Below are positions 12,688 to 22,998 of a stretch of 64,000 nucleotides of DNA, piece after piece (position 1 is the first letter of the stretch; every line of letters starts with the position of its first letter). Origin of the DNA: Calycina herbarum. Lineage: Eukaryota > Ascomycota > Leotiomycetes > Helotiales > Pezizellaceae. The notes beneath the pieces are model-generated. The model did no database searches. It was not told where the DNA came from and saw nothing but the letters and a program-made list of their open reading frames with translations. The position numbers were made by a program, and so were the translations under genes. The stretch spans positions 248,001 through 312,000 of the forward strand of contig LLEY01000072.1 of the NCBI GenBank assembly GCA_001414485.1, in the 5' to 3' direction.

Positions 12688-14025
12688 CTACATAAGATAT
12701 GTGGTGAAGTTACCAACCAATTCATCCTCAGAAAGCACATCTGGGCCCACGACACTTGCACTAGGCTCAACAACTTTATACCACCAACGCCTAGTATCCT
12801 CACGAAACTTTTTGGCTTTCTGAGCTGCAGTTGGGCCAAGTTCAAACTCTACATCATCTTCGGGGGGAGAACAAATGGGTATTCGGAATTTTGGTGACAA
12901 TGGCTTCGATGGCAGTTCATCAACATATCGGCGGTATTTCTGCATAAACTGGTTCAACCTAAGCTCTGGCTCGCTGATGACGGGTGTGTAGGAACGTGGT
13001 CGATCTGAATCACAGCTTTCATCAACGTCCGAGATACTGTGAGAACAAAAGGCAGCTTCCTTATTCAAAAGCGCACAGTCGGACGTATACTCAAATGGAT
13101 AGCTATCTGGGTTAGAAGACTGAATCGGACTGAACGGGGCGATTTCTTGATTTCCAAGGATTCGAGGGCTGTCTCCGATGGATGTCGTTGCATAATAGGT
13201 TGCTTCAAGGACAGAACTACACGGTTCGGCAGGTTGTGAGATTCGTGAAGTGGAGGATGAGTTGTCGTCTTCATAATGCTCAGGAAGGCTACCAGAAGAG
13301 TGCTGACTCGACACCCCGCGATCTCCACTCGACTCAGCTTCTTGATATTGTGTATGGGAATCGAAAGCGGTATTACTGCTAGAACACAGAACTTGGTCGA
13401 TCGAGGGGGATTGGCGAAATGTGGAGGTTATGCGAGGCATTCCAAAGCCCGATTCGGCGGACGCTTCGCGAATTAACCTCTGCCATGTTGTCTCAAGAGC
13501 GTCCTCGAGTTGTGATCGGGTATCTCTGTCTTGGTTTGTGCGTGGCGGTAAGACTTGGGGTGGGCGATAACTGTCTGTACTGAGAACTCCTCTGACGGAA
13601 GGGGTATCTCCGGGGCGGTATGGGGTGCCTCGACGGGGGTAAGTATCGGGTCGCCAGCTGTCTGTATCAGGACATCCACGGTCTCTTGGGGTGCCCTCGT
13701 AATACGGAGTTGACTCTCTTCTTGGCCAGGATGTCTTCTCACGATCGTCACATCGACTGCGACTTCGACTACGAGTTCGACTGCGAATTCGTCTGCGGCG
13801 AGATTTGGCACTTGGTTTTCCCTTTGAGGAATCGGAGAGCTCGCCTTCGCGGTCGGGGCCAATCGATTTGATACTCGAGTACCTCCTCTTGCTGCGTTCG
13901 GACTTCGCCGTGTTTGATCTTGGGAAGTCGGCATAGCTGTATATACTTTCTCCCTTGGGATAGTTCTGCCAATTCTCCTTGAGATCGAGCCCCGCGGGCA
14001 ACTGGGAATCGAAGCTATGAGGCAT
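12688..14025 (-). CDS. uncharacterised RS-rich protein
   Basis: A single-exon 445-aa ORF starting at ATG 14025 (MPHSFDSQLP). Residues about 70-95 form an arginine/serine block (RRRRIRSRTRSRSRSR) typical of nuclear or RNA-associated proteins. The middle is Ser/Pro/Tyr-rich. The last 120 residues look more ordered, with LNQFMQKYRRYVDELPSKP and AQKAKKFREDTRRWWYKVVE, both amphipathic and aromatic-rich. I know no named family with this arrangement. The open frame over 1.3 kb and strong compositional structure make it a real gene. It may act in the nucleus, but this is inferred from the RS block only. Confidence 0.7.
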   Translation of the reverse strand: MPHSFDSQLPAGLDLKENWQNYPKGESIYSYADFPRSNTAKSERSKRRYSSIKSIGPDREGELSDSSKGKPSAKSRRRRIRSRTRSRSRSRCDDREKTSWPRRESTPYYEGTPRDRGCPDTDSWRPDTYPRRGTPYRPGDTPSVRGVLSTDSYRPPQVLPPRTNQDRDTRSQLEDALETTWQRLIREASAESGFGMPRITSTFRQSPSIDQVLCSSSNTAFDSHTQYQEAESSGDRGVSSQHSSGSLPEHYEDDNSSSTSRISQPAEPCSSVLEATYYATTSIGDSPRILGNQEIAPFSPIQSSNPDSYPFEYTSDCALLNKEAAFCSHSISDVDESCDSDRPRSYTPVISEPELRLNQFMQKYRRYVDELPSKPLSPKFRIPICSPPEDDVEFELGPTAAQKAKKFREDTRRWWYKVVEPSASVVGPDVLSEDELVGNFTTYLM

Positions 14026-14387
14026 TGCGGACGACGCTGTGTCTGTATTCTGTCTGGAGGCAAGTCAATAAGGGCTTATTAGTCTTGTATAGCTTGGGTT
14101 TGGGTTTGAGAGAGGAGTTGAGCAGTGAGGGCTGGGTTCAGGCTCGTTGCTACTGCTCCCTCTCCCTCTCCCTCTGCTCTCCTGGGGAAAGAGCTTTTTG
14201 CTCGTCTTGCAAGTGCCGACTGTGCCAACTGCAAGACGGAGCTCAGAGACAGAAGGGCGTTTATGGTGGTAAGTTAGAAATTGAGAAGAAGGCTGGGAAC
14301 CTTAGGCAGTCGCGACTCGGTGGTGGGGTAAATATATGACCATTTACTCAAAGGGGTAAGCGCGTTTTAGTTTCTTCTCTAGGTCAC
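14026..14387. other. upstream region of the RS-rich gene
   Basis: Promoter and leader region of the minus-strand RS-rich gene. It includes a short (CCCTCT)n-like tract near 14157-14175. No gene seen. Confidence 0.4.
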
Positions 14388-14896
14388 ATGACTCTTTCCC
14401 CCCCCAACCACCCGCCGCACCCTCCCCCTTTTCCTTTACCGATCCCCTTTGGTATCAACCATGAGGCTCTACGAAATCCCACGGTATTTCGGCGATGCCC
14501 GGATATGAACACCCTCATATTAGGCTCCAATACCCTTCAACCCACTTCCTCTGTCCTCGCAAGACGCTTATGCATGCAGCATGATGTACCGAAGACTACC
14601 TTCAGCCTTACGACGACCGACTTCGTACCTTACACAATCAGACACTCCATCCAACTCGGTCTACTCGGTCTTTCTACCAATCGATACCCGATTTCGAGAC
14701 CCAGCCGATTGTCAACTCACATGCTTCTATGACTCCATCACCACCCCAACGGCTTTTGGGTCAAGAGGTTCCTCGCTGGTGGATTCCCACGGGCATCAAT
14801 GGCCCCCAACACCCAGGGATAGGTCCTTGGAGGCTGTCTGAATGGCCCGACTTCTTCTGGCCTGCATTTCGGTCAAGCAGGCAGTTGCCAGCATAG
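14388..14896 (+). pseudogene. probable frameshifted gene relic with Trp-rich C-terminus
   Basis: From 14585 to 14896 a plus-strand frame is open with strikingly protein-like sequence (EDYLQPYDDRLRTLHNQTLH, then VPRWWIPTGINGP and WRLSEWPDFFWPAF) ending in TAG at 14894. Just upstream the natural continuation (LPLSSQDAYACSMM) lies in another frame, so a single-base shift near 14587 appears to break the gene. An ATG frame from 14388 with a possible 40-nt intron before 14520 could supply the N-terminus. No family is recognised. Either a pseudogene, a sequencing indel, or a chance frame. Confidence 0.35.
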
Positions 14897-16006
14897 TTTG
14901 GGAATGACCATCTCGAGACTTTTCCATTTGTTCTGCTTGTTTTGACCTTTGCGTCTGATTCCCCGTCATCTACCTCACAGATCTTGGAGCCTTGGGTTAC
15001 GCGTTATTTACATTGCCATGTACCTTCGTGGAACAAAAAGCGAGATATTGGGTCTCCTTCCCCAGCCTCGTTCGGTTTTCAGTGCTTTTAAGTCTTTGTC
15101 GCAGAAAAAGCTTGGTATTGAAAATCAGAATTTTTAATTAAGCTATTGCAGGTAACCCAGACCATGTCGGGAAGTTTTCGTGTGGTTGTTTCCGTGATTT
15201 GTCTCTTCTGGGCCCTCATTCGCTGCTGACTGCATCGATTGAAATGAAAAGCAGCCTGCTATGCCACATGGCTTGGGGGTATAGAAGCGAATCAAGGGTG
15301 AGGTACAAAGAGTTTTCTCTTTTATTCATCCAGGATGAAGCATTTCACCGAAGGTCGTGAGTCCTCAGGCTCAGGTCCACGCTTTTCTTCCCAGCCTTCT
15401 TGAATAGCACACAGAAATTCAAACGCAATGAAGGTTCGAGAGCTGTCAAGTTCCAGTTTTGGTCAAGCAAAGCATGTGAAAGACATTCGCGCTATGCGGA
15501 TTTTCGCTGTGACTCTGGTATTGAGTCGATCGATTACCAAGGAAGTAAGGTTGTGGGGTTAGTCTAATTCTTACACACCATTTACATTCCAGAGCCTCAA
15601 GGCAGGCAACCTCCCAGACAGTATTGGCTTTGTCTGCTTGCATTGGATTTTGAATCTTGATGTAATGATAACGGCTCCTCCTATACAGCCGATTCGCCAC
15701 ACAGAATCTATCCCAGCCAGTGCTATTACACTTCGGGCTTCGGTCACGGCACTTTCCCCCAAAACACCCCTCCCTTCACTATTCTTCCTCTCCATAGGCG
15801 AAATTTGATGGGGTTACGATTAACTGTAACATGCCATGGACTGTCCATTAAGTCTACCCACTCACATAGCAGCGAAACATCTTGAGTCACCTGTGGCTAT
15901 TTGCCTTACCACTCTCGAAAATCATTTGCTCCTTCTGTTTGCAGGGACATCTTCTGCCTTGCGGACGCAGTGTCATGACGGATAAAATTTGCACCCGGAT
16001 TATTAG
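14897..16006. other. intergenic, no gene seen
   Basis: About 1.1 kb with only short unsupported frames on either strand. Confidence 0.5.
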
Positions 16007-16014
16007 TATATAAA
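16007..16014 (+). promoter_or_regulatory. TATA box of the NmrA-like gene
   Basis: TATATAAA lies 59 nt upstream of the ATG at 16073. The spacing allows transcription to start about 30 nt downstream, giving a leader of roughly 30 nt. Confidence 0.5.
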
Positions 16015-16072
16015 GAGCGAGAATTAGTGACACTGAAACAGCATCTTGAAACAAAGCACACTTTATACAATC

Positions 16073-17137
16073 ATGATGAGAATAGCAATAGCTGGGTCTG
16101 GCGGACTCGCTCGGATATTTGCCCAGTGTTTGGACTCCGTAGGGACTCACACTGTTATCATTCTGTCCAGACGGGTAAGTCGATCCAAAAGTCCCCCCCC
16201 CGCTCAACTTATAGCTGACTCATTAACAAGCCTCAACCAGCACTCACAGCAGAAGGCTTTCAAGTCGTTGTTGTCAACTATGATGACCAGTCTGACCTTC
16301 GGTATACGCTCAGAGGGATTGATGTGGTTCTCTCTACAGTCTCTGGATCACCGCAGATTAATCTTATCGATGCCGCAGCTCATTCAGGGGTTAGCAGATT
16401 CGTTCCAGCAGAATTCGAAGGACCCCCAGGACGCCGAACCTCCTCCAACGATCCCCTAGATCGTGGAAAACGAGCAACCATTGCGCGTTTGAAGGAATGG
16501 AATCATGACTCTCGACACCGAATGCGCTTCACGATATTCTCTTGCGGTGTTTTCTATCAGAGATTTGCGAAAGGCGGGCTAGCTGCCTACAACATTGGAG
16601 CAGGAACGGGAACTCAACAAGAAGGTACCTACTTGATGAATCTTGGAACTTCCACCGCAGAAATCGTCGAGTTCAACTCTGCTGGTCAGCCCATTTACGT
16701 CTGTTTGACGTCAGTCTACGACCTTGCGAGGTTCATTGCCGCAGCTTTAGACTTGGGACCATCAACATGGCCATCAGAGTTTAGATTACAGAGTGATAGA
16801 AGGACTGTCAGCGAGATCGTGCAATGGGGAGCAGCGGTTAGAGGCCGTAAGTTATTTCACTCTTTGCTTCATGGTTTGCCATCAATACGAATCAAGCTGA
16901 TGCTAACCTCCTTCCTCAGTTCCCGAACTGGATACCATAGTACACGAAGCTAGTACTTTACCGGCACACCTCGAATACAACGCCTTTCATCAGAATTGGC
17001 CACAGCTTGCACGTTTCCAAGAATTAGCGGCCACCGAACAAGGCCGATACAACTTTTCACAACCGACGTTGAACCAGCTTGTCAATGTTTCTCCGGAACC
17101 GTTCTGGGATTGGCTCTATCGAGAATGGAGCTCTTGA
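16073..17137 (+). CDS. NmrA-like / isoflavone-reductase-like NAD(P)-binding protein
   Basis: Three exons, 16073-16174, 16231-16846 and 16920-17137, give 311 aa. The N-terminus MMRIAIAGSGGLARIFAQ is the first beta strand and glycine-rich loop of a Rossmann fold. Next come VVVVNYDDQSDLRYTLRGID and VVLSTVSGSPQINLIDAA, then SGVSRFVPAEFEGPPG, the pattern of atypical short-chain dehydrogenases of the NmrA/isoflavone reductase group. Fungal members are either NADPH-dependent reductases or nitrogen-metabolite regulators that bind dinucleotides without catalysis; sequence alone does not decide. The start at 16073 is the first ATG in the open frame, with a second ATG directly after it. Length is normal for the family. 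Confidence 0.88.
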
Positions 17138-18295
17138 TTGCGAGCCAAACGATGGCTCGAGTAGATCGGAACCGAGTTCTGCCACCCTCGTGTGCTCTTG
17201 ATCATCAGTGCCTTTCGAATACGTGTTTCAGTAAATGGTGGCTTTTTGGGATTTGAATAGCGGGATTAGCGACATGGTGAGGTGGATTTCTTGCTTGTCT
17301 TAAATTTGATACTTAGGAGGCATTCTATAGAATTTGATTTTTGGCTATATTAGAATAGCATCGAGGATCGCTCCTCATTAGGTTTTTATTTGGGAGTTAC
17401 ACTTTTTGCTTACAATACCTCACAAGTGGAGCCGGACTCAGCTTTGGCTGCACACCTGCATTGCTTGATGGCTGTGTGAATGGAATGCCACAGTACAAGG
17501 ATTTCTACGCTAGTAGCTCCTACTGGCGACATTTCTTTTGTTGCAGATCGAGACTTTTAGCCTCATTCTAATGGAGACTAGCTTCGGGGTTTTAGTGTCT
17601 TGCCCCCTTTTTGACTTCCTTTTTTGTTCTAGCTCGACGAGTTTGTTGTGCAGGGGGTTGCTAGTGTTTGATATTTGAGTGATTGGTTCTGGGAAGGTTT
17701 TGGCATTTTAGATCGATGGCTCTAGCTTCTTTGGGGCATCATTGAGATTTCGTCGCATTTCGAAGTTTTTAGCTTCTTGCTAGCTTCATAGTTGTTGTTC
17801 TTGGGTGAATGGACGTAGTGCTGTTTTGTTTATACTCTCGTCGATTTTTATGCATCAACCACCAAGGAATTCCAGGACGAGGACCTTTTTCTGTCAATTG
17901 TTTGATCACGTTTCAGAAAATCAATTCTAGAATAATCAGACTCGCATTAATTACTCTGCTAGAATGATCATCAAGTTTCCAAGTTAGAGGTCCCTCTCCG
18001 CTTAGAAAACTGGTGCACTTGACGACGTTCCCTTTGGGCAACTCGAATGATTTGACAGTCACCAAAAAAGATTAGAATGACTTGTTACACAAGAAGTAGC
18101 AAGCGTCACGTCCTGAATTAGCAAGTTCAATCTCCAGTAGGCATGGGCATGACCTCGCTTAGCCAACTCTCAATCTCGTACCTCTAACCAATCAACAGCA
18201 ATCAAAAACGGCTGTGCCACCCCTGTATCAAATCAGCCCCCTCCCACTCACCGTACTTTTGGCAACATAAACTACAGGCAACATTCACAACAATC
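17138..18295. other. intergenic, no gene seen
   Basis: About 1.15 kb, T-rich on the plus strand between 17300 and 17850. It holds the 3' end of the NmrA-like transcript and the promoter of the 2EXR gene. No gene or repeat found. Confidence 0.5.
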
Positions 18296-19690
18296 ATGTC
18301 TTCTCTTACCGAGTTCCCTCTCTTCACCCAGCTACCTTTAGATGTACGGTTTCTAATATGGCAACTTCTAATTCCTCTCGATCGTGTCGTCCTCTTGGAA
18401 GAAAGAGTTTCCTGCCCCACCACAGACTTCACAGACACCATATATCAGAACGACTCCATCGAAATCCAAGAAAACCGACATCTCGCGACCGAACTCAGTT
18501 TCGTCCCCATATCATTGCAAACCTATCGCGGCCAAACACAGCTCGAACACTTCGACTTCATATCTTCTCAGCCTGCACCCTCGTTACCTACTGACGGCCA
18601 AATCCGCGAAGACGCAAAGCGACAATGGGAACAACTCCGAAGAGGAAAATTCTACACTCCCGATCCAATACCAATTCTTTTACACATATGTCAAGAATCA
18701 CGATCCCTAGCACAGGCGTATGGCTACGCCCTTGCGTTTTCCACACGCACAGCACCAGCAATGACGTGGTTCAATTACCGCAAGGATATTCTCTATATCC
18801 ATCCCTTTTTTCTAGAAAGCAGTCCATCTGTCTACCGTGATTATTCGTATCCAGACCGCCCCGGATCTGAGAGTCTTTCACAACTTCAGGTTACGGATTT
18901 AGAGAAAGTAGAGAGATTAGCGGTGATGATGGACGATCAGTATTATTACGGGGGAAGGGAAGGAAGGTATGCCTATGGACAAGCGCTTCCCCCATATTTG
19001 CAAGATGTAGGAAGGTCTTTTAGTGGGCTGAAAGAACTTTTCGTGGTCATGGCTGATAATTATGAGTACGATCCGCATCTCCAATTTCCGAAAAAAGATG
19101 AGAGTTATACTTATTGGCCATACGCAGAAGGAGGAAAGGCAGACCGTGTAGTTCTAGATATGGAAGTTGAAGAGCACTGGGGCCACTGTGTTGGATGGGA
19201 ACCCGAATCTAACCCACACTTTCACCGTCCTTTAATCTGGTACGAAGACGAAAACACACCAAGGACCGTTGAAAACCTCGCCCTAGCAGCCGAAGAGATC
19301 TCGAAACATTTCCCTTCTCATCCTCCTCAACCCCCACCAAAATCCCGAATAGTCACAGTCCTCCCGCGAAGCGGAGCAGAAAAAGCACCTGAAAGTAGAC
19401 TCCGCTTTCGGCAATACATTCACAAGCTCTTCCACGACCGAGTTGAAGAGGAAAAGACCGGTCAAAAAATTGCCTTCCGTTTCCAACTTTTGCAGGAGGA
19501 TTATCAGGAGGATCCGCCTTCCTATAACCCAGTTTCGTTAAACTGGATCACAAATGCTGTAAATGCTTTGTCTCTTACAGGGGAAGAACCATTGTTGTTT
19601 ACAGAGCAGTGGATGGACAATCATTTGAAGCAGAAGGAACTTAATCATCGTTACCAAGAGTCTTATATACCTCGGTATTGGCAATATTAA
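18296..19690 (+). CDS. 2EXR domain-containing protein
   Basis: A single-exon 464-aa ORF. The N-terminus FPLFTQLPLDVRFLIWQLLI followed by DRVVLLEE is the signature of the fungal 2EXR family (F-x-x-F-x-x-LP-x-E/D-[LV]R-x-x-IW, then a basic residue). A second conserved element, PILLHICQESRSLAQAYGY, follows near residue 125. These proteins are abundant in moulds and of unknown biochemical function; the N-terminal motif resembles an F-box-like helix, but this is a resemblance only. The rest, including a Pro-rich linker near residue 345, has no known domain. The ATG at 18296 has context AATCATGTC and no upstream in-frame ATG matters. Confidence 0.85.
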   Translation: MSSLTEFPLFTQLPLDVRFLIWQLLIPLDRVVLLEERVSCPTTDFTDTIYQNDSIEIQENRHLATELSFVPISLQTYRGQTQLEHFDFISSQPAPSLPTDGQIREDAKRQWEQLRRGKFYTPDPIPILLHICQESRSLAQAYGYALAFSTRTAPAMTWFNYRKDILYIHPFFLESSPSVYRDYSYPDRPGSESLSQLQVTDLEKVERLAVMMDDQYYYGGREGRYAYGQALPPYLQDVGRSFSGLKELFVVMADNYEYDPHLQFPKKDESYTYWPYAEGGKADRVVLDMEVEEHWGHCVGWEPESNPHFHRPLIWYEDENTPRTVENLALAAEEISKHFPSHPPQPPPKSRIVTVLPRSGAEKAPESRLRFRQYIHKLFHDRVEEEKTGQKIAFRFQLLQEDYQEDPPSYNPVSLNWITNAVNALSLTGEEPLLFTEQWMDNHLKQKELNHRYQESYIPRYWQY

Positions 19691-20325
19691 TATCGGGATC
19701 TGGTATTTGATTTGGGGGATGGGATTGTTTACAGGCGATACTTTGATTTCATTGGCTTGAGTACGACTCGCTATAACGTTAGAATTAGTGCAGTAATATA
19801 CCTAGGCATAACAGCAAACACTTCTCGATCCCTTCCGTCAACCAACTATAAGAGACCTGGTCATTGCTCTGTGTATATCTCATAAGTATACGATCTTCGA
19901 GCATCTTGAAAAATATGTTCTTGATTCCTTAATTGTGCTAAACTTCCCTCAAACAAAACCTTCCGTTGACCTAGACCGTTCGTATGCAACGTGCACCAAA
20001 AGTGGCTGCTTCCAGGACGGAAACAGGAAATTTACTGGAACAAGGTTGATCATTTCACATAAACCCACTTTCCAAGTAACTAAGCTTCCAGCTCTTACTT
20101 ACCCTTTGATGAGAAAAGATGAATCCAAGCCAATGAATATTCATGATTGCCTTTTTCTACGCTTGAGACCTAAAACCTAAAACAAGTGTATAGCTACAGT
20201 CCAATAATTCAAGCCGCTGCTTTAATCCTAGCATACAAAAGAAGCCGAACAGGGAGTGAGTCATACTTCTCCGCCGACCAAGCACGACACAAACAATTCC
20301 TCACATACTGAGGAGTTCATTAGTC
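19691..20325. other. convergent 3' intergenic region
   Basis: About 635 nt between two convergent genes, 2EXR on plus and the ArgRS paralogue on minus. Nothing recognisable besides expected 3' ends. Confidence 0.5.
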
Positions 20326-22577
20326 TCATGCAAACAGATTCGGGAAAGACTGAGCATACCGTTCAATAGGCGTGATACCCAGAAGCTTCATCCCATTTTG
20401 CAGGACTCTCTTGATAGCAAAATACAACGCCAATCGTGCTCTCGAGAGTTCATCGCTTCCCATGATTTGCAAAGTAATATGACTGTTGTTCAAAGCGCGT
20501 GTGAGACGGAACAAATAGTTCAACACCGTCCTAGGCTCTTGATTGTCGATGGTATTGGATATTGTTTCTGGAAACTGGGCGATAAGTCGTACGAGGTCGA
20601 TGGCAAGTTCTTCGCTTAAAAGAGTGAAATCTGCGAGCTTGAGCTCAGAGGAAGGAACTTGAAAGCCCTCGATTATAAAACAGAGCTGTGCATACGAGTA
20701 TTGCAGGTATGCACCTGTATCTCCTTGGAAAGACGTCATGGTTTCCAGATTGTAATGGTAACAGTTCGCCCTAAGTCTATTAGCATAACAATAGCGTTGA
20801 ATGTGGGAGAGAAAGGAAAATGTGAGCTTACAGTTTCCCACTCATGTCCTGAACCACAAGACTAGCAATACCAAGACTATCTGCTGTACTCCCACGGTCA
20901 ATACCCTCTATGAACTTCCACCCATTGTTCTTCATCACATCTTGCATTCTCTCAGCAACCTCTCGAAGAATTTCGTCCAGTATTCTCGCCATTCCGGGAC
21001 TTGTGTCGTTGCTAAGGATTCCACCCAACTTAACCTCGCTGATGCGAGAACGAAGGTCAGGGTTTCCAGTCAATTCAATCACTTTGAAGAGTTGCTGTAG
21101 ACGCGCTTGCCGGCCAGAAGTAACAACATAAATCATCTTGTCGAATGCGAAGGATTTCTCTCGATCAAACAGTGCGCCTACATCACGCATGAGTTGAAGG
21201 CCCGTACCGTCCCTATTTCGAACCAGTCCTTCTCCAAGAGACTTGCTAGCGGGAGCATGCTTTGTAAAGTCTACGATGGTAGTCCCCTCTGATAATTCGG
21301 TTAGCTTTTTATTTTCCATCAATTTTTCGACTTCTTTCATGCTCTCCTCTGAAACCGTACTTTCTCCCGTGTAGAAATCGAACTTGATGTTCAGTCGTGC
21401 GTAGAACTGTTTGTAACTCTCAATACTATGTTCGCGAAGTGCGTCCCAATGCTCAATGCTTTCCGGATGACCTTCGCACAAGTCTTTAAAGTATAATCGA
21501 GCATCTGCACCAACCCCCTCTCTCTTGACTTTCTCGGCCTTGAAAACTTTGGCTAAATCGCTGGCGTCTTTCGGGGCGTCGATGATCTTTTGCTCTTCGT
21601 TCAGCACCTTGTTGGTTCTGAAGTAAACATCGTATAAGTGCTGGGTAGGATTTTTATCGAGTTTCTTCTGATTTCCAAACATGCTGAACCCAGCAGCAAG
21701 CAAGCCATATTGTTTACTCCACTACATATTATCGAGGTCAGTATACTTTTTTTTAGAAATGCTTAGGAGCAGAATGACTAGGGGTCTCAAGGACCATTGT
21801 GGAAATTCCGAAAATGGGGATGTCTCCGCTCTAGGATTTACCCAAAGAAGCTATTTTGCTCAGAGAAACTGGGTACTCACATCACCAAGATAGTTCAATC
21901 TCACAACCTCCCAGCCTGCTTCCTCGTAAAGGTTGCATAGAAAACCTCCGATTATTGTACTCCGAAAATTGCCTCCGTGAAATGGTTTCGCGATATTAGG
22001 AGACGAGAATTCGACGACAATCTTTTTGCGGCCCTTGGAAGGATCCTTTTCGTCTTTCAGCCCGAGTAGTGGGTTGTGTCCCCATTTTTCATCTTGAAGA
22101 ACTTCTGGAATTATATCCTGAAGGTAGATCGGATTGAGAAAGAATCGAACGAATAAAAAATCGTATATAGGCTTTTTGACAAGACCGATGGCGGGAATCT
22201 GGAAGGTTCCAACACATTAGCAAAAGTCGGGATTCGAAATTCCGCTGGCGGAGGAAAGTTTCACTTACTTCTTTTACCCAAAGAGCTACCAGCATCTCCG
22301 CGGTTAGGCCTTCGATTTCGAGTTCTGTAACAAGCAGGAAGAGGTCGCCATCATCCAACGTTTTGGATTGTAACAGTGGAAATATGATGCTCGATTCTTT
22401 GCCAGTGATTTTGGAAAGCACACTTGCAATGTAGTGTCGATAAGTGTCCAGTGGGTTATGATACGGGTCTTCAGAAAGATGTTCCTCCACTTCTTTCGTC
22501 AACGCTTCCTCGAACAATCCCTGCTCGAACTCTTGGTCAGATAGGGAAATGTTTTCGAAGGCTGTTAGATCGTTCAT
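20326..22577 (-). CDS. arginyl-tRNA synthetase-like protein lacking HIGH and KMSKS signatures
   Basis: Four exons, 22577-22269, 22198-21881, 21721-20832 and 20770-20326, give 653 aa, near the normal size of cytosolic fungal ArgRS. The class I fold is clear: [40 protein letters not shown], and a C-terminal anticodon-binding domain ([20 protein letters not shown], then [13 protein letters not shown]). The HIGH motif, HAGH in related enzymes, reads HGGN (residues 177-180, bases 21968-21979), losing the second His. The KMSKS-equivalent, MSTRKG in fungi, is replaced by [10 protein letters not shown] (bases 20987-21016). The frame is otherwise intact, so this is a maintained, probably inactive or repurposed paralogue rather than a fresh pseudogene. 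The housekeeping enzyme should be elsewhere in the genome. A TTG-initiated extension upstream is ignored; the first ATG is 22577. Confidence 0.88.
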
Positions 22578-22998
22578 AGTTCTTTGTATGTTGCTTTTTG
22601 CTATCAAGAATGGCTCAAATTAATATTTGGAATGATATGAAGTGTCAGTGGTGGTCAAAGGGCGCAAGGAAGGACTTGGGCTACTATTCTGGAACGCACC
22701 TCCCCCTCCTAACAGTTTCGGTCGAGATGAGCCAATCAGCCTTACTTTTGGGTTGAGCGCTTCAGCATTCATCGCTCTTGCCTCGAAGGTATTTGAAAAC
22801 TGGGGTGGGGACCACGGCCCAAAAAGCTCCAGGGTTCTCAACCCTGTAACGAATTGTTGGATCTTCTTTTTTGCAATGTTGGGCAAGAGCCCGTATTTGT
22901 ACAGTCACTCAACCAAGCAACATGCGAGAAGGCTTACTATATTTCTTCGGATTCTGTGGATAACCAAGGAAAGTAGTATTCCCAAACTGCTTGGGACT
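22578..22998. other. intergenic between minus-strand genes
   Basis: About 420 nt between the MOSC fusion stop and the ArgRS-like start. An unsupported minus frame at 22620-22886 has no ATG. It is presumably the ArgRS-like promoter. Confidence 0.5.
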
